A DNA stretch of 15,141 bases from an uncultured Dechloromonas sp. (GTDB lineage: Bacteria; Pseudomonadota; Gammaproteobacteria; Burkholderiales; Rhodocyclaceae): assembly GCA_937996725.1 (NCBI GenBank), contig CALKUR010000015.1, positions 1 to 15,141 on the forward strand, in the 5' to 3' direction. Position 1 is the first letter of the stretch, and each line of letters starts with the position of its first letter. Shown here piece by piece: positions 1-6,452 of this stretch. Under the pieces are notes generated by a model. The model was not told the DNA's origin, did not search any database, and saw only the letters and a list, made by a program, of their open reading frames with translations. The position numbers were made by a program, and so were the translations under genes.

Positions 1-676
1 GTAGGGCGGTTGCCTGTTGTGTTTGTAACAGGGTGCCCATACGAATCAGATACTCCGGGTGCGTGACATTCACCACGCGTACCGAGTGACCTGGGCAGGG
101 ATCCAGTAGTTTGCAGAGCGTATGCGCAGAATTGCGCAGGCCGAGTCGGCTACGCAGGCTCAACAATCGGTTGAGTTGAGGATTCAATAGTTCGATGTCG
201 GCGAGTGCAATGCCTGAATCGGTAATCTGCTGGTTGATGCCATCAAGTGACTGCACAGATGCAATGCCGCAGGCGTGAAACAGTGGAAAGGGGTTCTCGC
301 GGTTATCAAAATCATGTCGGCCATGGATCAGTACCGGTAGACCGGCATCGCGCAGTAGCAGTGCCAGAAGGGGTAGTAAATTCGGTTGGCGGCGAACGCC
401 ATTGTAGGAGGGTAAAACAACCAGTGGACATGCAGTCGGCTTGAGATTAATTGTCGAAGCTTGCATGGCACGACAGAATCCAATGAGTTCATCGTCCGAT
501 TCGCCTTTGATGCGCAGCGAGAGCAGAATCGCTCCCAGCTCTAAATCAGGGACTTGGCCGTTGAGCATGGCCGTGAACAGTGCTTCGGAATCGTCAGCTG
601 ACAGATCGCGAGCGCCTTTGGCGCCGCGGCCGATCTCTTTAATCAGTGGGGGTAACGCAATGAGGTCTGCTGACAT
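1..676 (-). CDS. ybiB: YbiB/TrpD2-like protein, glycosyltransferase family 3 fold (partial, C-terminus off the window)
   Basis: The first 225 residues of a protein related to anthranilate phosphoribosyltransferase (TrpD). The helical N-terminal domain of the family is visible at about residues 30-75, with the motif LRIKGES at 54-60. The opening IKEIGRGAKGARDLS (12-26) is typical of the YbiB/TrpD2 branch rather than of true TrpD. From family knowledge, YbiB proteins have the TrpD fold but do not make tryptophan; E. coli YbiB binds nucleic acid. Family members are about 320 residues, so roughly a third is missing beyond base 1. No other trp gene is nearby, which agrees with a non-biosynthetic role. 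The ATG at 676 lies 8 bases after the antiporter stop, so the gene is probably the last or a later gene of the mgtC-antiporter operon. The exact function is unknown. Confidence 0.8.
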   Translation of the reverse strand, partial: MSADLIALPPLIKEIGRGAKGARDLSADDSEALFTAMLNGQVPDLELGAILLSLRIKGESDDELIGFCRAMQASTINLKPTACPLVVLPSYNGVRRQPNLLPLLALLLRDAGLPVLIHGRHDFDNRENPFPLFHACGIASVQSLDGINQQITDSGIALADIELLNPQLNRLLSLRSRLGLRNSAHTLCKLLDPCPGHSVRVVNVTHPEYLIRMGTLLQTQQATAL

Positions 677-684
677 GCTGATGC

Positions 685-1962
685 TCAGGGAATGAGCAAG
701 AAAGCCGCAATGGCCACAATGGTTGGGACCAGTGCCCACAGGAACAGTTGTGTGGCGGCGATCGTTTTATCTGGAAAGCATTCCTTGAGCAACGAATATC
801 CCGCCGGGTTCGGGGCGTTGGCGATGACCGTTAAGCCGCCACCCGCCAGTGCCCCGGTGACGATCGCATAACGGAACGCTGCGTCCGTCCCTTCGACCAG
901 GCTGCCCAAATAAGTAATCGCCGCGTTATCGGTAATGGCCGTCAGGGCGGTCGCCGAGAAGAACAACACCGTTGGTGTGAGTCCTGTAAGTAAATCCTGG
1001 AGCCACCAAGCCTGCATGCCACCCAGTACGACCAGGCCAGCGAGGAAGAATGCGACAAGGAGGGCTTCGCGCAGCATCAGCCGCGTCTGATACATGGGGT
1101 AGGCAGCGGTGTAGCCGAGGAAGAATAAAAACAGCCCCATAAACACCACCGGGTAATGATGGAAGACCACGGCTGTCGCGAGAAAGGCGATGTGAATGAA
1201 GGTGACGCTCAGGGGAATCGATTGTCCGCGGATTTTCTGGTCGGCAACTTTGGCCGCCATTGGCAGCTCGCGCAGCCAGCGGTGGCCGATCCATGTCAGC
1301 ACGATGGCGTTAAACAACACAGCAATGATCGCGCGCCAGCCGATCTGACTCATCATGAACGTAATATCCCAGTCCCATTTCGCTGCAACGATCAGTACCG
1401 GGGGAGCCGCGAAAGGCGTGAGTGCGCCGCCGATCGATACGTTCACAAACAGCGTGGCAATTACGGCATATTTAAACTTGGTCGGTAAATCATGCCGGAG
1501 AAATTGTTCTCGGAGCAGCAATGCGGCAACCGTCATTGCGGCAGGCTCGGTGATGAATGAGCCGAGTAGTGGCATGACGGACATGACGACCACAAAACGT
1601 GCCGTCATCGGATTCAGGGGTAGCACTCGGGCGATCTGTTCGTTGATGGTGCCCGCCGCTTCAATCAGTGGGCGGCTGGCGGCAATGACCATGAGTACAA
1701 ACACGAGGAGCGCTTCGTTGTAATTACGGCTCTCCAGATACGTAATGGCCGACTGGGAAGAATCGATGATCGTGATCGCCAGCGCCAGAACGGCGGCCCA
1801 TAGACCGAAGACCACTTCTACTTCACCGAGGAGATGGAGTAGCCCGGCGTGTGTGGGATAACGGTGCGCCAGTTGCTCGACGCGGCTTGCCAGAAATGTA
1901 TGTAGGAGCGCCAGCGCAAACAGTGCCGTTGCAACGTATTCGATAGTTTGTAAATGTGCCAT
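685..1962 (-). CDS. Putative Na+/H+ antiporter (ion transporter superfamily membrane protein)
   Basis: A polytopic inner-membrane protein of 425 residues, with about ten to twelve hydrophobic segments over its whole length. Two pairs of inverted-repeat-like motifs mark it as an ion transporter superfamily member: ITEPAAMTV (137-145) with SIGGALTPFAAPP (176-188), and AITDNAAITYLGSL (342-355) with GGLTVIANAPNPAG (375-388). These resemble the putative Na+/H+ antiporter family (Na_H_antiport_3) and, more distantly, NhaD and ArsB carriers. The likely role is cation/proton exchange, but the substrate is not proven by sequence. It starts 6 bases after the mgtC-like stop and ends 8 bases before ybiB, so the three are probably co-transcribed. 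Pairing with an MgtC protein suggests a shared role in ion or pH homeostasis, which is inference. Confidence 0.8.
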   Translation of the reverse strand: MAHLQTIEYVATALFALALLHTFLASRVEQLAHRYPTHAGLLHLLGEVEVVFGLWAAVLALAITIIDSSQSAITYLESRNYNEALLVFVLMVIAASRPLIEAAGTINEQIARVLPLNPMTARFVVVMSVMPLLGSFITEPAAMTVAALLLREQFLRHDLPTKFKYAVIATLFVNVSIGGALTPFAAPPVLIVAAKWDWDITFMMSQIGWRAIIAVLFNAIVLTWIGHRWLRELPMAAKVADQKIRGQSIPLSVTFIHIAFLATAVVFHHYPVVFMGLFLFFLGYTAAYPMYQTRLMLREALLVAFFLAGLVVLGGMQAWWLQDLLTGLTPTVLFFSATALTAITDNAAITYLGSLVEGTDAAFRYAIVTGALAGGGLTVIANAPNPAGYSLLKECFPDKTIAATQLFLWALVPTIVAIAAFLLIP

Positions 1963-1968
1963 TAATCG

Positions 1969-2718
1969 TCAGTTCCGCTCAGGCGAAATCGAGAATCGCT
2001 CAAGTCCATTGGTCTCTTGTAGCGCCTTAATCAGGCCGCTCATGTTGACGTGGTTATTAGGACCCGCGGTTGCCGTGAATGTGCAGATCTGATGGTTTTT
2101 GGTGATGCGCACACTAGTCGTGTCTTGGCGTAAATGTAGTCCATAGGAGGAGACGAGTTTTTCTAACTCGGTTTGGTCTGCGCACGCGTGTGACAGATAG
2201 GAGAGTTCGAAATAGTAGCGTTTGAGCTTGGGGAGCCAACGTTCGAGTTGCAGCACGATGCTCATGCTAAAAGCGCAGAGTACGGCCAGTGAGATGGCCG
2301 CAACGTAAAAGCCGAGGCCGATCAGAATGCCGATCGCTGCCGCCGCCCAGATGGAGGCTGCCGTTGATAGCCCCGTGACGGATCGGCCTTCGTGAATGAT
2401 GACGCCGGCACCCAGAAAGCCGATACCAGTCACGATGCCCTGGATCACCCGTGATGGGGCGTCCGCCGTGATGCTATTGACGTGCTGCCCGCCGAACCAG
2501 ATCTCGGGCATGCCGAAGACAGCGATGATCCCGGTGGAGGCCATGCAGACCAGAGAAAACGTCCGCATGCCCGCGGCCCGCCCATGGTACGAACGCTCGT
2601 AGCCGACCAACATCCCGAGCAACATCGAACCCACCAGATGCATGAGCAGCAGCACGTTGCCTTCGATGGTTTCGTGAGACCAGAAGCCGAGCAGCGTAGG
2701 AGTATCTGGCAAAGTCAT
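1969..2718 (-). CDS. MgtC/SapB family membrane protein with C-terminal ACT-like domain
   Basis: A 249-residue inner-membrane protein. The N-terminal 160 residues carry about five transmembrane segments and the MgtC family motifs: GMLVGYERSYHGRAAGMRTF (35-54), GFLGAGVII (100-108) and VTGLSTAASIWAAAAIG (114-130). Residues about 165-249 are soluble and match the position of the ACT-like domain of full-length MgtC proteins. From family knowledge, MgtC proteins support growth at low magnesium and can inhibit F-type ATP synthase in pathogens; many environmental homologues have no assigned role. It is the first gene of a minus-strand unit with the antiporter and ybiB. The ATG at 2718 has no clear Shine-Dalgarno sequence. 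A perfect TATAAT lies about 37 bases upstream. Confidence 0.85.
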   Translation of the reverse strand: MTLPDTPTLLGFWSHETIEGNVLLLMHLVGSMLLGMLVGYERSYHGRAAGMRTFSLVCMASTGIIAVFGMPEIWFGGQHVNSITADAPSRVIQGIVTGIGFLGAGVIIHEGRSVTGLSTAASIWAAAAIGILIGLGFYVAAISLAVLCAFSMSIVLQLERWLPKLKRYYFELSYLSHACADQTELEKLVSSYGLHLRQDTTSVRITKNHQICTFTATAGPNNHVNMSGLIKALQETNGLERFSISPERN

Positions 2719-2754
2719 CGTGGAAGCCCCGCAACGGTGATTAAACTAACGAAG

Positions 2755-2760
2755 ATTATA
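2755..2760 (-). promoter_or_regulatory. Candidate -10 box of the mgtC-antiporter-ybiB unit
   Basis: Read on the minus strand this is a perfect TATAAT hexamer, about 37 bases before the mgtC start. No good -35 hexamer is visible at 16-18 bases spacing, so an activator may be needed or the site may be fortuitous. A perfect 10-base palindrome (TACGATCGTA, 2759-2768) overlaps its upstream edge. Confidence 0.5.
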
Positions 2761-2783
2761 CGATCGTACACATATTAAACATT

Positions 2784-2805
2784 AAGGCCACCTTGAGGTG
2801 GCCTT
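2784..2805 (-). terminator. Hairpin terminator after the pirin-phnA operon
   Basis: A perfect 9-base stem (AAGGCCACC at 2784-2792 with GGTGGCCTT at 2797-2805) with a four-base loop lies about 20 bases past the phnA stop. On the minus strand it is followed by a short A/T-rich run (AATGTTTAAT) with only a weak T tract. It separates the phnA unit from the downstream mgtC unit, which has its own candidate -10 box. Confidence 0.7.
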
Positions 2806-2825
2806 TGTTTCAGGGGGTGGGCTGA

Positions 2826-3164
2826 TCAAGCTTTTTTGACGAAGCAAGCCTTCAGCATGATGTTGCCGAAGTCTGATTTGCAGTCGAGCTCATGGTCGCC
2901 ATCGACGATGCGGATGCTCTTGATTTTGGTGCCCACCTTCATGGTGCTGGAGGAACCTTTGAGCTTGAGGTCCTTGATCAAGACGACGCTATCGCCATCA
3001 CTAAGCACATTGCCATTCGCGTCCTTGACGATACGCGGGCCGTCTTCGTCAGCCGCTTCGGCCACCATGGGCCATTCGAAACCGCAGTCGGCGCAGACGT
3101 AGTTGCTGCCGTCCGGGTAGGTGTTTTCAAGGGTGCATTGCGGGCAGGCGGGAATACCAGACAT
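2826..3164 (-). CDS. yjdM: PhnA/YjdM family zinc-ribbon protein
   Basis: A small cytoplasmic protein of 112 residues, the usual size for the PhnA (YjdM) family. An N-terminal zinc ribbon with ligands C7, C10, C24 and C27 is followed by the conserved beta-barrel domain: DANGNVLSDGDSVVLIKDLKLKGSSS at about 48-73, then a basic, hydrophobic C-terminus. Despite the old name (alkylphosphonate utilisation), the family has no demonstrated role in phosphonate breakdown, and the true function is unknown. It lies 29 bases downstream of the dioxygenase gene and is followed by a hairpin terminator, so it is probably the last gene of the pirin operon. Family identity is secure; function is not. Confidence 0.9.
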   Translation of the reverse strand: MSGIPACPQCTLENTYPDGSNYVCADCGFEWPMVAEAADEDGPRIVKDANGNVLSDGDSVVLIKDLKLKGSSSTMKVGTKIKSIRIVDGDHELDCKSDFGNIMLKACFVKKA

Positions 3165-3193
3165 GGTGGCGCTCTTAAGTGCTTTAAAGACCG

Positions 3194-3988
3194 TTATTGT
3201 ACCGCTCGATCGAAACGATAGCCGTCCATGGCGATGACCAGATCATCCACGCCGGCATAGAAGCGTTCGGATTTCGGGTTGCCGCCAGCCGCACCCAGAG
3301 CAACGAAGAAGGGCATGAAGTGGTCGTCAGTCGGATGTGCCTGAGCCGCATCGGCCGCGGTTTTGCGATAGTCGATGAGTCCCGGAATATCGGCACCTTG
3401 TAATTGTCTGTCGACCCAGTCGGCGAAACGAGTGACGTAATCTGGCGTGGGCAGATGATTGTGGACGCAGACCATATAGTCGCGCAGATTGTGCGTGATA
3501 CTGCCCGTGCCAATGACGAGGAAGCCTTCGTCGGTGAGGGGTTGCAATGCCTGGCCGAGAGCGTAGTGATAGGCTGCCCCAGCGTGCGGTTTGATCGATA
3601 GTGGAATCACTGGGATATCCGCTGCCGGGTACATCATGCGCAGCGGTACCCAAGCACCATGATCAAGCCCGCGGCGTGGGTCGATACGTGGCGCATAGCC
3701 TGCTGCTTGGAGGCAGTCGGCTACTTGCTGGGCGAGCGCGCCATTGCCATGTGCTGGATACTTCAGCGTATAAAGTTCGCCGGGAAAACCGCCGAAGTCA
3801 TAGATGGTTTCCAGGTCGGTCGCGCTGCCCACGGTGGGTTCTCGTGTTTCCCAGTGCGGGCTGACAACGATGATGGCTTTCGGTTGCTCAACTTGCTGAG
3901 CAAGCGCCACCAGCGCCGCACCTGCCGCACCCGGCCGGAGGGCGAAGGTCGGAGCACCATGGGGAACAAAGAGCGTGGGCAGCGACAT
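3194..3988 (-). CDS. ygiD: 4,5-DOPA dioxygenase extradiol-like protein (class III extradiol dioxygenase, LigB superfamily)
   Basis: A 264-residue cytoplasmic protein of the DODA/YgiD group. The metal-site histidines fall in the expected motifs: H10 (FVPHGAPT), H45 (VVSPHWET) and H223 (DDHFMPFF). The conserved RGLDHGAWVPL (106-116) and GTGSITHNLR (about 157-166) are also present. Enzymes of this group open catechol rings by extradiol cleavage; E. coli YgiD acts on L-DOPA in vitro. The natural bacterial substrate is usually unknown, and a role in destroying quinone-forming catechols is inference. It starts 5 bases after the stop of the flavodoxin-like reductase, so the two are almost certainly co-transcribed and probably translationally coupled. 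Length matches the family. Confidence 0.88.
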   Translation of the reverse strand: MSLPTLFVPHGAPTFALRPGAAGAALVALAQQVEQPKAIIVVSPHWETREPTVGSATDLETIYDFGGFPGELYTLKYPAHGNGALAQQVADCLQAAGYAPRIDPRRGLDHGAWVPLRMMYPAADIPVIPLSIKPHAGAAYHYALGQALQPLTDEGFLVIGTGSITHNLRDYMVCVHNHLPTPDYVTRFADWVDRQLQGADIPGLIDYRKTAADAAQAHPTDDHFMPFFVALGAAGGNPKSERFYAGVDDLVIAMDGYRFDRAVQ

Positions 3989-3993
3989 TCTGG

Positions 3994-4548
3994 TTAGCCT
4001 TTGAACTGGCGGGTGATCTGGGCAATACGCTCACCATACAGGCGGGCGGTTTCCAGGTCGCCTTGCACGACTTCGTCAGCGGATGCATCCGAAGGCGTTT
4101 GCATCATGGCACCGGCAAATGAACCGACATAGTTCACATCGTTACGTTGGGCAGCTTTGGCATTGGACGGCATAAGTCCAGTGCCGACCCAGATGCCGCT
4201 GTGTTGCATGGCCAGCGTGATGAAGTAGTGAATGGTCGAATGCTTGTCGCCATTCATGGTGGCTGAGTTGGTGAAGCCGCCAAAGACCTTGTCTTTCCAT
4301 TGCTGGCCGAACCAGGGCTTGGAGGTGGCATCGGCGAATTTCTTGAACTGCCAGCTCACGGTACCCATGTAGGTGGGTGAACCGAAGATGATGGCATCGG
4401 CCGCTTCCAGGGCAGCCCACTGTTCGCCGGTGATGTCGCCCTCGGCGTTGATGGCGATGAGTTCGGCACCTGCCCCCTTGGCAACGGCTTCGGCCTGTTT
4501 GACGGTATGGCCGTAGCCACTGTGATAGACGACAACGATTTTGCTCAT
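3994..4548 (-). CDS. Flavodoxin/WrbA-like FMN-dependent NAD(P)H:quinone oxidoreductase
   Basis: A 184-residue cytoplasmic flavoprotein. The N-terminal phosphate-binding loop YHSGYGHTVKQAE (8-20) and the second FMN loop SPTYMGTVSWQFKKF (57-71) are those of the flavodoxin fold in WrbA-type quinone reductases, which reduce quinones by two electrons and so avoid semiquinones. A GGFTNSATMNGDKHSTIH segment (about 90-107) matches the region of WrbA that contributes to FMN binding and tetramer contacts. I place the start at the ATG at 4548: it has GGAG about 7 bases upstream, whereas an in-frame ATG at 4560 has no ribosome site and would add only four residues. The gene lies 27 bases after pirin and 5 bases before the dioxygenase. 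Classical WrbA is about 198 residues, so this may be a sister family. Confidence 0.85.
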   Translation of the reverse strand: MSKIVVVYHSGYGHTVKQAEAVAKGAGAELIAINAEGDITGEQWAALEAADAIIFGSPTYMGTVSWQFKKFADATSKPWFGQQWKDKVFGGFTNSATMNGDKHSTIHYFITLAMQHSGIWVGTGLMPSNAKAAQRNDVNYVGSFAGAMMQTPSDASADEVVQGDLETARLYGERIAQITRQFKG

Positions 4549-4575
4549 GGTGTTCTCCATTGGAAGGGGTGGGTG

Positions 4576-5280
4576 TTATTGACGGGGTAAATCGAAAACC
4601 AGGACTTCGGCTTGGTTACCGTTTGTGAATTCAACCGCTGCTTCATCACGCAGCATGAGGGCATCACCAGCGACTAGCGCTTCTCCATTGACCCTGAGGC
4701 CGCCACGGGCGACATGTACATAGGCCATGCGATCAGCAGCCAATGTGTGCGTCGCATTTTCCGCGCCGTCGAATAGGCCAGCATAGAGGCGGGTGTTGGT
4801 GTGGATGATGACGGCACCTTGTGCCCCATCCGGTGCAGCGACCAGACGCAACTTGCCTCGCTTCTCGGCCGGGTCGAAGGCGGTTTGTTCGTATTCCGGC
4901 TTCAGATCTTTCTGGTCGGGCATGATCCAGATCTGCAGTAGATGGCATGTCTCAGTCGGGTGGCGATTGAATTCGCTGTGATAGACACCGGTGCCAGCCG
5001 ACATACGCTGGACTTCGTTAGGACGGATGACCTCTTGGTGGCCCATGCTGTCCTGGTGCGTGAGTTCGCCTTCCAGAATGTAGGTGACGATCTCCATGTC
5101 TTTATGGTGATGCATGCCGAAGCCAGTGTTGGCGGCCACCCAATCTTCGTTAATCACGCGGAGTGGGCCGAAATGCATGTGGTTGCGGTCGAAATAATCG
5201 GCAAAGGAGAAGCTGTGGAACGATCGCAGCCAGCCGTGGTCGGCATAGCCTCGGTCGTTGGCAGGTCGTTTGATCAGCAT
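4576..5280 (-). CDS. yhhW: Pirin family bicupin protein, YhhW (quercetin 2,3-dioxygenase)-like
   Basis: A 234-residue cytoplasmic bicupin, the size of E. coli YhhW. The N-terminal cupin keeps the full metal site H57, H59, H101 and E103, in GMHHHKDMEIVTY (55-67) and GVYHSEFN (98-105). Other family marks are HSFSFADYFD (22-31) and FGPLRVINED (37-46). The C-terminal cupin (about 135-234) has no obvious metal ligands, as is normal for YhhW. YhhW cleaves quercetin in vitro; the physiological role is unclear and may be in oxidative or electrophile stress. This is the first gene of the minus-strand unit, divergent from the LysR gene, with 107 bases between them. The ATG is followed by the typical MLIKRPANDRGYADHGWLRS start, so the start codon is well supported. 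Confidence 0.9.
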   Translation of the reverse strand: MLIKRPANDRGYADHGWLRSFHSFSFADYFDRNHMHFGPLRVINEDWVAANTGFGMHHHKDMEIVTYILEGELTHQDSMGHQEVIRPNEVQRMSAGTGVYHSEFNRHPTETCHLLQIWIMPDQKDLKPEYEQTAFDPAEKRGKLRLVAAPDGAQGAVIIHTNTRLYAGLFDGAENATHTLAADRMAYVHVARGGLRVNGEALVAGDALMLRDEAAVEFTNGNQAEVLVFDLPRQ

Positions 5281-5358
5281 GGTGATGGCTCCGCTTGGGT
5301 ATGCATCACACTTTAGGGTGTTTGCCCCAGATGTGCGGTGAATGAATTGATGGCATTA

Positions 5359-5373
5359 TTCAAATAATTTGAA
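5359..5373. promoter_or_regulatory. Perfect 15-base LysR-type palindrome (T-N11-A box) between lysR and pirin
   Basis: TTCAAAT-A-ATTTGAA is a perfect palindrome with 7-base arms and contains the T-N11-A core of LysR operators. It lies 14 bases upstream of the lysR start, where binding would repress lysR, and 78 bases upstream of the pirin start, a normal distance for activating the divergent operon. The geometry is the classic one for a LysR regulator and its divergent target. Confidence 0.72.
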
Positions 5374-5387
5374 CAAACGAGGGTTTT

Positions 5388-6371
5388 ATGCCGACCATAT
5401 CCCATACATCGCCCTTGACGCCGGAGTTGCTCGAGATGGTGCGATTGATCGCCCAGACGGGCAGCTTCGCCGCCGCGGCGCGCGCGTTGGGCAAGGTGCC
5501 ATCGGCCGTCACTTACAGTGTTCGTCAGCTGGAAGAGCAGTTGGATGTCCTGCTCTTTGATCGTCGTTCGCGACAGGCGCAGCTGACTGAGGCGGGGGCG
5601 GCCTTGGTGCGGGAGAGTGAGCGTCTTTTGAATGAGTTGGCCTCGGTCGCGCAGCGGATTAAACGCGTCGCCACAGGTTGGGAAGCCGAATTTAATATCG
5701 CAGTCGATAGCATCGTGACCGAACAGGCGATCCTGGATTTGGTCGGCGATTTTCTGGCACAAAAACCACCGACGCGTATTCGATTATTACGCGAGACGCT
5801 GTCCGGTACGTGGGAAGCGTTAATTAGCGGGCGAGCCGATATGGCGATTGGTGTGGCCGATCAGCAGGTGACGGCAGCGGGGATCCAGAGTGCGCCGCTG
5901 GGCGAGTTGCCCTTTCTCTTTGTGGTGGCACCGGGGCATCCGCTGGCCAGCGTCACCGGTCCGATCACCGACGATCTGCTGCGCGACCATCGTATGGTGG
6001 CTTTGGCCGATAGCGCTCGTCAGATGACGCCGATGACCGTGGGGTTGTTACCTGGCCAAGATGTGCTGACGGTGCCCTCCATGGCGCTCAAAATCGATGC
6101 GCAAATGCGCGGACTGGGTTGCGGGTATTTGCCGGAACCGCTGATTCGGGATGCGTTGGCCAGCGGTCGACTGATTGAGAAACAGCGCGTGCCGGTTCGT
6201 CGGCCGGCGATGTTGTCTTATGCGTGGCGGGTGGCGGCTGGGCAGGGCGGCCCGGCGCAACGTTGGTGGCTTGAACGTCTGGGGTTGGCGCGGACGCGTC
6301 AGGCACTGTTGGGCGAACTGGTGGTGCCCGGCAAACCGGCGCCGGCCATCAAGCCTGGAAAGCGGCGCTAA
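5388..6371 (+). CDS. LysR family transcriptional regulator
   Basis: A 327-residue regulator with an N-terminal winged helix-turn-helix (about 10-70). The motif TGSFAAAARALGKVPSAVTYSVRQLEEQLDVLLFDR (24-59) is the standard LysR signature. An effector-binding domain follows at about 95-300, with a basic tail of about 25 residues (KPAPAIKPGKRR end). The start has a ribosome site (GAGGG, 5379-5383) 4 bases before ATG. It is transcribed away from the pirin-reductase-dioxygenase-phnA unit, and a perfect LysR-type palindrome sits in the shared gap, so it probably controls that operon and itself. The effector cannot be read from sequence; a quinone, catechol or other electrophile would suit the target genes, which is inference. 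Confidence 0.93.
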   Translation: MPTISHTSPLTPELLEMVRLIAQTGSFAAAARALGKVPSAVTYSVRQLEEQLDVLLFDRRSRQAQLTEAGAALVRESERLLNELASVAQRIKRVATGWEAEFNIAVDSIVTEQAILDLVGDFLAQKPPTRIRLLRETLSGTWEALISGRADMAIGVADQQVTAAGIQSAPLGELPFLFVVAPGHPLASVTGPITDDLLRDHRMVALADSARQMTPMTVGLLPGQDVLTVPSMALKIDAQMRGLGCGYLPEPLIRDALASGRLIEKQRVPVRRPAMLSYAWRVAAGQGGPAQRWWLERLGLARTRQALLGELVVPGKPAPAIKPGKRR

Positions 6372-6388
6372 AAAATCGAGAGCAACGC

Positions 6389-6417
6389 TTGCAAATGAGA
6401 ATTGTTACCATTAAAAT
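6389..6417 (+). promoter_or_regulatory. Sigma-70 promoter of the iron(III) transport operon
   Basis: TTGCAA (6389-6394) and TAAAAT (6412-6417) are separated by exactly 17 bases, a good sigma-70 promoter. The start of transcription would fall near 6424, giving a leader of about 30 bases before the binding-protein ATG. A Fur-like box occupies the spacer. Confidence 0.7.
6391..6409 (+). promoter_or_regulatory. Fur box (iron-responsive operator)
   Basis: The 19 bases GCAAATGAGAATTGTTACC match the classical Fur consensus (GATAATGATAATCATTATC) at 13 of 19 positions. They lie between and over the -35 and -10 elements, so Fur-Fe(II) would block RNA polymerase. The operon downstream encodes an iron(III) importer, as expected of a Fur target. 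Confidence 0.72.
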
Positions 6418-6452
6418 AACCAGACTCTCCCGATTTTAAAGGTGTCACCCTC

